NCBI GenBank assembly: GCA_030272585.1 | Contig: BSYQ01000004.1 | Span: 7,350,137-7,414,136, forward strand | Origin: Bryopsis sp. KO-2023 | Taxonomy: Eukaryota > Chlorophyta > Ulvophyceae > Bryopsidales > Bryopsidaceae | Direction: 5' to 3' | Length of the DNA: 64,000 nucleotides | In this document: positions 13,101-25,121 of the stretch, in pieces | Layout: each line of letters begins with the position of its first letter | How positions within the stretch are numbered: position 1 is the first letter of the stretch | Notes under the pieces: model-generated | What the model was told of the DNA's origin: nothing | The model's database searches: none | The model's input: the letters and a program-made list of their open reading frames with translations, nothing else | Translations under genes and position numbers: made by a program

Positions 13101-13512
13101 GCAACAGCCCTGACCCCGTTCTTTGTATCACACTCTCCATTTGTATTTTTTGGTGGGCAAATGTTTTATGCCTCTAGTAATTTTTTTTTCCGCGGGTAAT
13201 ATAAGCACCACTCTGGTGCTTCCTCTCTCTATTTTTTTTTTCCTTTTTTTTTTTCAAAACCCCACATGTAAATGGACCAGGCCGACACACACCCCAAATC
13301 CTCCTAATTTCTGGAAAACAAACAAAAAAAAACCCGAACAAATGTTTTGTTCTTTTGTATTTCCCAAGAAAAAGAAGAGTTTGGGTGGACTTAAAATTCG
13401 ACCGATCCTAAAAATGGCAATATATCTTTGTTTCCCTCCCAGTTTTACTTTCTTTTTCCCCTATTTTTTTCTCTTTTTTTCTGGGTTTTCTTTTTTAAAC
13501 CTAAGGGCAGGG
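10162..13512. other. Long intergenic stretch with no supported gene
   Basis: 3.3 kb between the lectin gene and the 3' end of the START gene. The right half (about 11.9-13.5 kb) is full of A, T and C runs that create long meaningless frames on both strands, including those around 12534-13091 and 13123-13716. I found no exon with family similarity, no tRNA and no transposon ends. Confidence 0.5.
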
Positions 13513-16500
13513 TCATTTTGGTTTCATCATGACCACAATCATAGTGGCCGCGGCTGCTATGGCACTACGTCTCACTCTTTTCATCGTGCGATTGTTCTGT
13601 GGTGTGGTAGGGTCCTCATTCTCTTTCCTGGCAGGATCCCCACTCTTCAGGTCGTATCCATAAGGCTGGGGATTCACACCATCCTGCATTTTCGACACAA
13701 ACCCACCATTCAATAAAATCAAAAACTGAAAACCTGCCCCCTCACACGCTCCAAACTAGTTAATGAGCAGGGCACAGAAATCACATCATTTGACCTCAAA
13801 CAAACGTTCAGCTGCTGCAGCTCTTCTATGATCCTATGTGTGAACGGCAATGCCTCAATGAGGGATGCATGATGTGCTGGAATATAATCGATTCAGCAGT
13901 TAAAAATCTTTGCCCCAGTTGAGGTGGTAGAATGTTGAACGAAATGCTCCTCACCGGCTTGCAAAGTTTCCTTCTTTCCTCCACGAACTGCTTCTTGTAG
14001 GGGCCAAGGCCTTTGACGAAACCCCACATACCTTTGCAGGCAGCAAACCTGGACCCACAAACAATCACTGCGATCAATGGGATCTTCACATGATATACAT
14101 AACATACTCTAAAAAAATATATACACGCTGGATAAAACCACGCAGGAGCGGAGCAAGGCGATTGGAAAGAAACACCACAGGAACCCACATTTCTAAAGAG
14201 AGGTCGAACACTTGTGTACATGTCTGCCGACACACTCACAGCTGTTGTATTTACCTGGCCAATCGTTCTGGAATCTTGAACTGTTCGTGGTGGAAAAGAA
14301 TGACTTCGCAAGCAGGCTGGTCCGAACCCCAGGGGCACTTGATGGTTCGACAGGACCACATGGAATAGAACTCATCCATGCGAACAATATCAGGCCTCTT
14401 TGGGGCATCTGGATGCTCTGTTGACTGCAGTTTTGAGAAAAATATATGTAAGAATTCGCAGAGACTTGCAAAAACAGCAAAAAATTGCAAAATGAAAAAT
14501 TGGTGAGGATTTTCAGAAAAATATACCTATTACAGAATATAATCCTAATCACTTGGAATGGTCCACAACTTGTTACAGCAATCAAAGGGTTTTTGTTCCC
14601 CTGTCTTTTGAAACGAGCAGAGAAACGAAAAACTGAACTTGTGAATCATCATTTAAGATTGTGTCACCCCACTTCAAATTCCAAAAGCTGAATAAACTGT
14701 AGACAGTGAATCAATTGGTACATTTAATGTTTGTTGAAACTGGAGGTGCATTCTGGAGATATATTCAGGGTCAAAGTTGATGAGAGTACCTTAGACAGGG
14801 TATAAATGGTGTCCCCTTCCACGAATGTCCGCCGAGCAATGACGTATTCTCTATCAGTCAGACAAGGGACTGGGAAGGATCGCACCCAATGGACCACCTG
14901 ACGCCTATCCTCCACGGGACCATTCTCCAAAATCTGATGTCGAGAAATCATTCCATCCTGTTGTTTTAAAGAAAAGAAAAAGAATTTAGTAATCGCCTGT
15001 TCTGTCTGAGAGTGATTTTTGCTCTACGGAAAAACATGCACATGGTGGAGCCCTACCCATTTCGTCCTGTAGTTGTCGTCAAGATAGAAATCCGTCATTT
15101 CCTCGGCAGTAGCATTCCTAGCGATGGTCACACTTTTATACTCTGTCTTGTTGCCCTGAAAGGAAAAAAAGAAGAAGAAACATTTTTCACACCCTTTCAT
15201 TCACCATCCATTCCACTTTCCATGTTCGACTTTGAAAGATGGAAATGAGCCGGATCAAATATTACTCTGGTTCACAGGTGGCATAGAAATTTCAGCATTG
15301 GGGGACCTACTGGCAAAATCCGGTAGCTGGCATAGTACTTCATTGCATCGCCCAACTCCTTGTCCAAAATCTTTTTGAACAGGCCATCCCCCAGGGTCAT
15401 CCTCGATTTCAGAAAATCCAGGTCAGCTTCTGTCACCGGCCTGTATCGAAATTGAATTGAAAAAAAATCAATCAAACAGGACGAAGCACCCATCAGTGGA
15501 AAATTTTTGGACTATCAAAAGTTCTGTGAAAAGAGTCCAAAGTACAAAAAAAAAAAAACAGAAATGTGCATGGAGGTCACTGCAACATTCTCACTTTTAA
15601 TGTTGGCCAAAAAATCTCAGACAATCAAAAACAAGATAACCGATTGTCGACGTAAAGTCGTCGTTTGGAAATGGGTTTCCCCCTACCATTCTGTCGGCCC
15701 AGCTTGAGCTTCGACCGTTTTCTGTGAAACCGGCGCTTCGGTTGATTGAGAACGGGTAAGCTTCGCGTACAGACTCTGCAGAAAGCGACGGACTGTCCCC
15801 CGCTGGAAGTACGAATACCACAAGTCTCTGCACACCACAACAAAAAAACTGGGATTGAAAAACTGATAAATATGGCAGAACCCATTTTCGCGAGCGCGCG
15901 AAAAAAACTTTCCACAATAGGAAAGAAAACCTCACAGAAACGGAGAGGACAGCCTCAAGATAATTTCTACAGCTGTCGACGGGTCGCATGTGTTTGGTCG
16001 TGACGCGGAACGTTACGTCAAAAGGGCACTGTTTCAAAAAAAAACATCTTTCATCGAAAAATCTTCAACGATGCCCGTGCGTCTGTGTTGACCCCAGTTG
16101 ACGTCTTGGCAACACGAACCCGAGTCGTGCCAGAAACCACCACATGAGGAAAAGCAACGCAACGATAAGGCAAGAAAACGGTGAGGATCCGTTTGCGGAC
16201 TCTTGCCGAGATGAATTCGATAGGGTCCAAGAATCGAGCATTTCATACAAAAAGGAAACTGCCGCGACCACCGAAGAAACTGGTGTTCGTTTTTAGCCTG
16301 AAAGTCAAAGACGGGGAACGGCGTACGGCAAGTCCAACACGTTCGCTTGACGCGAACCCTGGCGAAACCTACTTTCGCGCCAGTATCTATTTTCAAAAAC
16401 TTCTCACGTAGAAAAGAGGGGAGTCCCATTGGCTATCGAAACAGGGAAACCCTGGTTTTATTCTTCATCGCATTCAACACCACTCGTTTCTGGCATGTTT

Positions 16501-16963
16501 TCCTGTACAGATAAAGTTCCCTGCTACTTCAATTTTTGTTCCCCAGGAGCCCAATACCTCGCCAGAACGAATCCGTGCAGCATCAACGCGGCCCGCCTCA
16601 CTCCCGCTCCAGGGGGCGACCACCGGATTATCGCGGCGCCCTTGGAGAAAATGCCAAAAAGTCCTGCCAGCTTTTACAGGAACAGAAACAGATAATCTTC
16701 CTTCAGCGAACGACCACGTCCATTCTTTTCTTTAAGTCCAGGTTTCAAAAGAGGTTGGCGACACGACGGGAAATGCGGGACGACGGCAGGGTTTGCACAA
16801 CGTGAGGAGAAGGCGGTTTGAAGCTGATGCTTACCAAAAAGCCAAAAACCGCTCCGAATAGCCAAATTAAGATTGGACCCAGGAAGGCGTGGTTGTCGGC
16901 AAACCAATGCCAGATCGCCCCCTGGCTGAAGTCCATCCCGGAAAGAACGGAGCCCGGACCCAT
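13513..16963 (-). CDS. Membrane-anchored START-domain lipid-binding protein
   Basis: Nine exons on the minus strand: 16963-16835, 15775-15687, 15440-15311, 15155-15057, 14957-14790, 14424-14255, 14048-13955, 13853-13806 (least certain) and 13683-13513. They total 1,098 nt, or 365 residues. Exon 1 encodes a membrane segment (LGPILIWLFGAVFGFL). The START domain follows: VTEADLDFLKSRMTLGDGLF, then YKSVTIARNATAEEMTDFYL, YRTKW, VVHWVRSFPVPCLTDREYVI, DEFYSMWSCRT, CEVILFHHEQFKIPERLA and the helix AACKGMWGFVKGLGPYKK. The DREY, the CEV-LFHHE strand and the C-terminal helix match the plant START proteins of the AT1G55960/AT3G13062 type. A second hydrophobic stretch sits at the C-terminus (SAIAAAATMIVVMM). 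The inferred role is binding or transfer of a lipid at a membrane. The first intron is about 1.06 kb; the others are under 400 nt. Confidence 0.85.
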
Positions 16964-17423
16964 GGCGCACGCTTTGTGAAGAAAGCAAACAAACAACACG
17001 CGAGGCAAAAGATGGGAAAAACGGACTTTGGGACGAAGGTGCAGGCTTCCTCCAAAGTGAAGCGTTAAAGCGGGGGGTGGGCTGGGCGAGAGCTCCGAGT
17101 TAAAAACCACGCGAGGAACCGCCACGAGATGCCTAAGTACGCGAATATTTCGCAATTGTAATGATAAAGTTGCCAGCCTGGAAAGCGCTCTAGAAATCAC
17201 ATAATCGCTTGCCCTCAGAAAACACAGACAACAGAAACTCCAGCTTCGTTTCTGAAACTGTCCGGACGTGGCCTTCTTTTCGGAACAGAAACGCGTTGGC
17301 CTTTGCACGTTGTATTGCTCTCGGGATAGGTTTTTCCAGGCGGCGACGATATCTCGAAAACTCGCGGAGCCCCGAGAAATTGGGTTTCTTTTTGGCGCGA
17401 CCTTTTTCGCAAGGTAGCGAGGG
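16964..17423. promoter_or_regulatory. Divergent promoter region, START and MYND genes
   Basis: 460 bp separate the start codons of two outward-facing genes, so their promoters must overlap or abut. No clear TATA box is visible. Bidirectionality is inferred from spacing alone. Confidence 0.45.
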
Positions 17424-18332
17424 ATGGACGCCGAGGAGGAGTCCGCCCCGTACGTGAACCTGCCCGAAGCTTGGCTGGTGAGCGACTTCATGGATGCCTG
17501 CCCACCGAAAGGCTACGTACCTCCACTCCCATCGGAAATCGTTCGCGAGATGCCAGCCCTGCGGAAATTCGTCGAAGCCCACCCGGCTCTGTTGAAAAAG
17601 AACGTCCGAAGAGTCCTGCAGCAGTTGATCGTGGATATGGCGGTCGACAACGTGCAAACCGATAAGTTCGTGGAGTTCGGCGTGTTCGTGTTGGACCGAT
17701 GCGCGATCGAAGGCGTGGCCCAGTTTTTCGATCGCTTCAACGAAGAGAGCTTCATGAACTTCATCCACAACGAGCTGTTCAAATATCTGATCACCGGGAA
17801 CGACCACGCCACGCATCTCTTGAGGAATGGTTTTCGGAAGGTGTGGTGTTCCAACGATAATTGCCCCAATGAGGGCAATTTTTGCTGCAGTCGATGCATC
17901 AGGAAACTGGACGTGAAGGTGTTCTACTGCTCCAAGAAATGCCAGAAACAACACTACCCTGACCACCGACCATTTTGCGGAAAAAGGCATGCACGCGACA
18001 ACATGTGCTTGCATCAGATTTGGGAGGACTATATGGAAAGGTTGGAAAAGAAATACTGGCGGAGTGGGGAGAAAAAAGAAGAGAAAGGTCCAAAAAGCAA
18101 AACTCCCCCTGAGAAAGCACCTGGGGTGGGTGGGTCAAAATCTGGCTCCAGAACTGCAGGGTCAAAATCTGGCTCCAGAACTGCAGGGTCAAAACCTGGG
18201 TCTAGAACTGCTGAGAAATCAGTTTCTAGATCAAGCCAGGTCGGAAAAGGTGGTGGTGGTGGTGGTGGCAACAAGAGACAGGACCCCTCTTCTCCAGGCA
18301 AGAAAGCCTTCAAGAGAGGCTTCCTTGGATGA
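17424..18332 (+). CDS. MYND-type zinc-finger protein
   Basis: Intronless, 302 residues. The N-terminal half (MDAEEESAPYVNLPEAWLV onward, about residues 1-140) is helical with no motif I recognise. A MYND finger lies at about residues 140-190: CSNDNCPNEGNFCCSRC, VFYCSKKCQKQHYPDHRPFC, with the usual C-x2-C spacing and terminal HxxxC. MYND fingers bind proline-rich peptides or act in SET and assembly proteins; no SET domain is present here. The C-terminus is low complexity: three copies of a nine-residue unit (GSKSGSRTA) at about 237-263, encoded by near-identical 27-bp repeats at 18130-18210, then a glycine run and a basic tail. The partner protein is unknown. Confidence 0.82.
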   Translation: MDAEEESAPYVNLPEAWLVSDFMDACPPKGYVPPLPSEIVREMPALRKFVEAHPALLKKNVRRVLQQLIVDMAVDNVQTDKFVEFGVFVLDRCAIEGVAQFFDRFNEESFMNFIHNELFKYLITGNDHATHLLRNGFRKVWCSNDNCPNEGNFCCSRCIRKLDVKVFYCSKKCQKQHYPDHRPFCGKRHARDNMCLHQIWEDYMERLEKKYWRSGEKKEEKGPKSKTPPEKAPGVGGSKSGSRTAGSKSGSRTAGSKPGSRTAEKSVSRSSQVGKGGGGGGGNKRQDPSSPGKKAFKRGFLG

Positions 18333-19663
18333 AAAGAGTGGGGGGAGAAAAGAACTCTTTTGGGTTTTGTTTGGGAAGGGGGTGCAGGTGGTCAACCAAG
18401 AGGGAGAGGTTTTTTGATTGTTCCATCAAGAGTTCTGCAAGAATCGAAGAGTAGCGGATAATTTGCATGGGCACTTTTCAAAAGATGTGGAGATAGAAGA
18501 AAAATCAAATTTTGCAGGGAATAAATGTCAGGAGGCTCGTATTTATTAGAGAGAAAACCCATCAAGCACACCTGAACATGAAATGATAAGAAATGCCTGT
18601 TGATGGGAGTTATACGATTTCTTGCTAGGATAAAAGAAAAATGTGACTTGTGCTTGCCATTTGCCCAATCTTTTTTGTTAATTTTTATGTTGTTGCTAGT
18701 GATTTAGCATTTCCTATGTGCTTTTATCTCACCATTTGTGTTTTTGTATGGTTTTTGTTTTTTTTTTTTGCTGGGGGAGGGGAGAGTTGTAGATGTATGT
18801 ACGATTTGGGCAGATTGTCCTATTGTGGAGATTTGTTGTACTTTTGATTCAGCCAAGGATTTTGGTTCCTGTGCAGTCTGGAGGTGATATATGATATGAT
18901 ATATATACAGGGTGGATCTGCTCTGCAGAAACAAGGCAACACACTGGATTCCACACTCGTGAATGGTCCCAACAGTTCCAGCATTTTCTTCAATGCAGCC
19001 CCTCACAACCTCAGCAGGGCTACCGATTGCTTCTTTTTTGGAACTGTATAAGAAAAAACACCATGCAGCCCCTCCGCTATTATTGACTGCTTTCTCCGTT
19101 GATAAGTTTGGACAAGGAAGAGAACCTGTGGCCCCAACTGCTTGCATTCCACCCAGTTTCACTCGGAAAAATCACAAGGATAAACCTCGACTAAGGGAAG
19201 GGGTTTCGCCTTTCCAAAATGCCATCGGTATTTCAACATTCATTACAAAATTGAACCCACCCTCGATGCATTCTGTCTTTAGATGACAAAAAACCCTCCA
19301 CCAGCAAGGGATACCTCAAGAAATTCTATTTCAAAAAAACCCCTGTCCACCTCCCTTAATTCATTCAAAACCTATCCCCTACCACAAAAAAAACACAATT
19401 CCCAACCCAAAATCAAGAATGATAAATTTGCTTTTGCATGCATGCATGTGATTCATGCAGTCATTCATGCATGCAAAAAAATGCCTCTGATAACAAGCAT
19501 CCATGACCAGCTGTCAACCAACGATTGAGCAGTTCCTGTTCTATGTATCAACCTTTTTTCGAGGGGAAGGGCAACAACCCAACAAAAAAACAATCCTCAA
19601 CAAAGCCAAGGAAATTTTCTTAATGCTCATTAGCACACACTGTGGTTTGAGCAGGTTATGCAG
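18333..19663. other. Intergenic between convergent genes
   Basis: 3' UTR territory of the MYND gene (+) and the envelope-type gene (-). It contains a T run at 18757-18769, a TA-rich tract at 18888-18908 and a TGCATGCATG stretch at 19435-19447. No supported gene. Confidence 0.45.
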
Positions 19664-20819
19664 TTATGCAGTTTGCTCAGTAACATCTTTGACAGTAGTG
19701 TTGATGCTGGCTGAGAGTTCATCAACCGCAGCATTCAATTCATCCACTCTTGCCACCAAATCGTCCTTTGTTCGCTGCATTCACAAAACCAATTATTAAC
19801 AGGGTGGTTAGCGTTACTTTCGGAGCTTCAGTTTTCTTCGAATTTTTATTTTCCCTCATCTATTCTTGGCAAAGTATTGCCATGCTGTTCGATAAAAAGA
19901 GAATTAGATAACTCACCGGCTGAGGGGGCTCATCAGCCATGAAAGGTAATTTCATCCTTTCCTGCTCATCCAGCAATGCTCGGGAAATCTGCGGATGTTT
20001 TTCAGCGCAATTTCTCAGTCATTCTGCAAAAATCATGAACATGCATACATGTACATATCCTCATTTTCTCAAACAACTATCAATTTTTTTTTTCCCTTCA
20101 GAAGGGCACAAAAAAGTAAGGTGGGTTTCACCAATCACAGCACCTTGGGAAATAACCACTGACAAAAGAAAACTAAACCAACACTAGTTGGAAAATTCTC
20201 TTTACTCTTGTATCCTTCGCACTAGTAGTTCATTCTGTCTTTTTTTCAATTTTTCGCATTTTCCTACTTAAAAAATAATAACAAAAGTTACCTGCGGAGC
20301 ATACAGAAAGCCCAACACTCCACAAATCAATCCCCCCACCACGAATCCGGAGGTAAACCCTCCTCGGCTCTCAGCCCTGTTGTTTTCCAAAAAAATAACA
20401 TTAGTTATTCCACTCCAGAATTCAAAAGAACGACGGAGGGTTTTGATCATTCTTCAACGATTTCATGATAAAACTTTGCACAAGACAGGACGTTTTTTAA
20501 ACAAATCTAATACAAAGTTTAAAACCTACTGTTTCAATAACAGTAAACTGACTGCCCTGTACCCCTCGACAGTATAGCTGTAGTTTTATCTGTTCCTTTT
20601 CTTATTTTGAAAAAGGTGGCTCAATGAATATTATCCCAGCAAGCAACTCTGCTATTTGATCACTCTATATCTCTTTCAAGCCAACATGTTTATGAAATCT
20701 ATAATAACAATACATTTTCTTACCGCATTACCTGACAACCATCTGGCCTCTACTTCTCACAGAATTGCTTCGAGATGAGCTCCTCATTTCCCTCAGCGAG
20801 GCCACATAATTCGTGCTTC
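19664..20819 (-). CDS. Small plastid envelope-type membrane protein, 5' exon not found
   Basis: Four exons on the minus strand: 20819-20732, 20376-20292, 19988-19917, 19774-19664. Phases agree throughout. The protein reads SLREMRSSSRSNSVRSRGQ, then SRGGFTSGFVVGGLICGVLG with FLYAPQ, then ISRALLDEQERMKLP, and a helical C-terminus DDLVARVDELNAAVDELSAS ending EQTA. The glycine-rich membrane segment followed by YAPQIS and an acidic coiled-coil tail matches the layout of the plant protein AT1G42960, reported at the plastid inner membrane. The Ser/Arg-rich N-terminal part looks like the end of a transit peptide. The first exon with the start codon was not identified; it should lie between 20820 and about 21200. 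Function is unknown. Confidence 0.7.
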
Positions 20820-21777
20820 CTGTCCATTGAGGAAAAAATTTCACATCGTTGCCAAAAATAAGTTTGCATAAGCATTTAAGAAAACTCAAATTAAATGTTC
20901 TGTCTTGAATTTTCCTCAATCTAGCTGGCCGAGGCTGGAGAGGGTTGAGGAAAACTAAGAAATGTAACTTGTTGCCAATAGGCCATCAATAGGTAAGTCA
21001 GCACCCCACAGAAAACTTCAAATAAGGGTGACTTATTGAACTTCCAAAAAAAACTTCAACTTGCGATTTGTGTGGTTGGCTCAAGGTAGCAATCAAGGGC
21101 TCGCATCAGTGTGCTTTTCTTTCCCAGTCTAACCACACAACGAAATAAAAAAACCACAACGGAACGTTAGACATAGCCGCGCTCACTCTGCAAAGCTGGG
21201 GTTCTCTGACAGAAGTGCGTCGGTCGCGATGCCAGACGAAAAGCGACGTCGTTTTTGACGGGGGCCAACATTCTGCGTTTCACTTCGCTCTACAAGTTCC
21301 GACACTTTTCAACGTCGATCCCTTGTTTCGCTCGACACCCTGTTTCGCTGTTCAGAAAATCAAGACGAGAGAAAACCAGTGCAAATATAGATCTGCTCGA
21401 TTTTGTTGAAATAACGGGCACATCCATTTTGTGCATTTCACACCATCCATCAATCGTCCAAACGAATCTTAACTCCGAGAGCGCCACTCTCTCCAAAGCA
21501 AAGGAGCGGATCCTTCCTTTCGAATTTGGAAGGTAGTTCTGACAATCCCCCGTTTCGATCGGTGTCAAACATGCAATCATGCTTTTAATTTCTTTCCAGA
21601 ATTTTCTGGCAGCACTATTGCTGTGTTTCACGGATCGAATCAAATTGTCGTTATTTGTGGCTAATAAAAGTGTCCCAGCGATTTTTTGTTAATTATATTG
21701 TTTTGGCACAGTATTTATTTTTCCTCGTGGTTTCACACAGAACAAGTTTTGCTCTTTCAGTTGGCAGACACAATTTG
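20820..21777. other. Divergent intergenic region
   Basis: Should hold the 5' exon of the minus-strand envelope-type gene and the promoter of the plus-strand coiled-coil gene. A frame at 21290-21643 (minus) has no recognisable motif. No gene can be supported. Confidence 0.4.
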
Positions 21778-24700
21778 ATGCCCTCCACATATGCCAAAAA
21801 AAGTGCTGAAAGAATCCAGCCGCTCCAGAATGAAAAAAAGGGGGTGGGAAATGAACCTTGGAAAGAAGCAGAAGAAAAAATTCAGCAAATCGAAACCAAT
21901 GTAAGGATTGTCTCTCTTTGTTCAAACAATTTGGAAGTTAATTGGATTTTTCCCAATGAAACAGGAAACGAATTATAATTAGAATTTTAAACCCAAAATC
22001 AAATTCAAACATGCCAATCATTTGATGATGATTCCCTAAATAACGTAAAAGAATTTTTCCTGAAGTTGAGGGTTCAGCACAATTTCAATGAATATGTTTT
22101 TGCCAGGGACAAATTCTAAGGGGTTATATAAATTGTGGATAACGAGATACACAAAGTGATTGATGGAATATACTTTGAAAATATGTATTTCAAAAATTGG
22201 GTCCTTTTTCATTCAGATTAGTGATAGGGGATAAAAGTTTAACGGGTTAATGTGGAAATAAGTGATAGGAGAATGTATGGATCGATTCATTTCGATTAAG
22301 AATGATTTTTCAGGTGAAAAATGTAGGCGATGCATTGGAGGAAATACACGCTTGTTTCGAGGAGCAGAGACAAACACATGCAAGAGCATTTGGGTTATTA
22401 GTCAGAAGAATCGATGGTCTGGAAGCCAGCCAATCAGAATTTTTTGGAAATTTGCAAAGAAAAGTGGAGGGCATGATAGAGAAGGCAACCGACAAAAAAT
22501 TTGCGAGTCTGACGGAAGAAGAGAACAGTTTGGCATCCAAAACAATAATGGCCAAGGTGGAAGAGAGTTTGAGGGAATTTCGAATTGCAAAATCGTCCCT
22601 GGAAAACAGAGTGGATGATTGTAGAAGCGCTTTCGAAGGTAAATCACATGTGTGTGAGTGTATTTTTCATACTGTTTTTTCTTTCATTCCTGGGAAAAAT
22701 AATATCTGTGGGCTTGTGTTCATAGGAAAACTGCAGCAAGTGGAAGCTTCTGTTGATTCAAAGGTTGAGTGTTTGAAGCAATTGCTGTTATCGTGTGAGG
22801 ACGAAACCAAGAGTGAAATTAAGGATCTGAACGTGGCTCTCTCTGGGGACGAAGTCAGCAAAGGAAGTTGCATTGAACGAATCGAAAGTCGCCTCGATCA
22901 GTTGGAAACCACGTTTGCAAAGGCAAGCAGCTTTGTTCATTTGCTCTTTGAATGTTGCAATGTTTTCATGAGTAGTAATGTAAATCTTTGCACAGCACAT
23001 ATATCCAACAGGCACTATGATTATCAGAATGAAAAATGGAGAGCCCATTTTCCAAGCAGACAAATATTATTGTCTTCCTGGTGTGTGCTCGATGGATAGT
23101 CTGATATTCATTCTGACATTCAGGAATATGGGTTTCCTTTTTTTTAAGATTTCTGTCGCTTTGCTCAGGTAGCAATGGATGGTGATAAAGCATTCAACCT
23201 GGATCCCGAGAAAGCAGGAAAGAAAAGGTGCAGGTCTAATCAGCATTGTACACATTGTGAGGTCTTCTTTGTGAAAAACTTGTGGTGGTCCATATTTATC
23301 AAAAACTTTCCCTGGAGGGTTAAGGAGTTTTTTACACCAGAGAATTATTTTTACAAGGTGGTACCCGCCAATGCTCTGACGAAATTTATGGAGAATACAG
23401 ATACAATAAATTTATATATATATATTACTGATCAAACGGAGCATTTCGATGACACAGGGCAAATACCCACAGACGCTACAGAATACACCTCAGGCCACAG
23501 CAACCGCAAGTAAGATTCAATCGGCTTTTTGGTTCTCTTTTGCATCGTTCAGGGCCGACGCTGTTTTGATTTTAGTCTTTCTAGCAACATGTTGGAAGGG
23601 GGGGGGGGGGGCGGAGAAATTGCGTCTTAGTGTCAAAAAGGAGGGTAAAAAACTCAAAATCAGAATGCCCCCTTAAATATCCAAATATACATGCAAAAAT
23701 TGTCAGGAAAGACCAGGTTGTTTACGTCTGTGGTTTTCGTTTTGAGTATTTTTTCCAGTTTTGCAGGAAACTGGTGGAACCAGTGAAGAAAGCAACTCCC
23801 TATCAACTGAGGTGATTTCTGATGATATATATAATATGTTTTGTCAATCAAAACTTTTCTAGGGGATTATCTTTTGACAAGAAATACACAGTGCCATTGT
23901 TTCCATTTTTCTGTCACTCTGGGTGTTTTTTGTGGACATGCATATTTTATAGCTGTAAGTTAACACATGAATTCACTTTCTGTTCCAAAGATTTCTTGAT
24001 AACCTTCCTTTATGCCAACCATTTTTAATTAGTTGTTGAATGCATCACTTCGTGATAATCTTTTGCTATTTTTCCCCTGCAAAAAATGGTGTACCATGTT
24101 TTGAAAAGTGGAGACATAGCTCACAATGTCTGATTTACTGTTATTTGTCTATTCATCTGGAGTAATTTTTGTTTGTCCTTCCCTCTTAACAGTGCTTTGT
24201 TGAAAACACTGATCGGATTGTCACTGGAAGCAAAGAGGGCAACAAATGCGCTGCTCTGGAATTGAAGGATTCCTTTGCGACTGTCAGCAGTACACTTGCT
24301 AAGATGAATGAAAAATTTGCCGATGTGAAAACAGTGTTGGATTGTATTGGAAACACTTGTACAACCCATCCTACGAAGGTAAAGTTGTGACAGAAATTTG
24401 CAATCGCTTTTGACAATGCTTCTTCGTTGTCCAGTCCTCCAGCTCGTGTATTTAATCTTCAATGTGGATGTTTCAAAAGTAAATGCTTTCACAAACCATC
24501 CATCAAACCTTTAGGCTCCTTTGCCTCTATGATATGTGGGATTACCTTCTTCAAAATTCCAAGTTTCAACCAATTTTTGTTGTTTTCTTTTTTTCTTGAA
24601 TGACACAGGGAAAGAGAGATGATGAATCTGAACCAGTTCTCAGCAGACGAGGAAAACACAAGTCAAAGAATCGCAAATCACCAACAGTCATCCAATCAAA

Positions 24701-25121
24701 GGAAGACCACCCTGCTTCGGTAGAAAGTCAATCAACCAGACACACAACGCCCATAATTCATGAAAGCCCTCGACCGATTCCAAACAAGACAACCCCCCAA
24801 CATGTTTCCACCAGCAATGGTGACTCTGGCACAAGTCGCCCAACGGTTGCACCGGACCAGGAAAGTTTGAAAAACAATGTCGATCAATCGTCCAGAGAAA
24901 CAGATAATAGACAGAGTCTGGCAAGCGACGAGGGAGCTGGGGAATGCGGCGGCGGCGGCGACAATCATGGACGGAATGAGCTTCCACCACAAGCGCCGCA
25001 AAAGCTAGAAGGGGGAAGCAGAGGGCCTGGAAGAACGAATCGACGAGATACTTTGAAAAAGCTGCTCTCAGAGCTCAGGGAGCTAGAGAATGAATCTTCT
25101 GAAACATCTTCCCTTCTTTGA
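21778..25121 (+). CDS. Orphan coiled-coil protein
   Basis: Starts with MPSTYAKKSAERIQPL. Exons supported by splice signals and phase: 21778-21900, 22314-22638, 22725-22921 (ending in AAG before a possible GC donor GCAAGC), probably a short exon after 23169 (VAMDGDKAFNLDPEKAG), possibly one near 23357, then 24195-24379 and 24610-25121. The product is a long amphipathic coiled coil: GDALEEIHACFEEQRQTHAR, LVRRIDGLEAS, KVEESLREFRIAKSSLENRV, SCIERIESRLDQLETTFAK, SFATVSSTLAKMNEKF. A disordered Ser/Pro/basic region follows, then a last helix LKKLLSELRELENESSE. Four cysteine-bearing segments punctuate the coil. I recognise no family; a structural or scaffold role is only a guess. The middle exons (22922-24194) are uncertain. 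Confidence 0.6.

Noticed and set aside
12534..13716. Several long overlapping open frames on both strands
   Set aside because: They arise from A, T, C and G homopolymer tracts and give low-complexity products such as runs of Phe and Lys, with no family motif.
15776..16834. Frames around 16034-16429 with Cys pairs and a hydrophobic stretch, as possible extra START exons
   Set aside because: Exon 1 (ending 16835) joins in phase to 15775-15687; the intervening frames are not needed and lack homology, so I treat this as intron 1.
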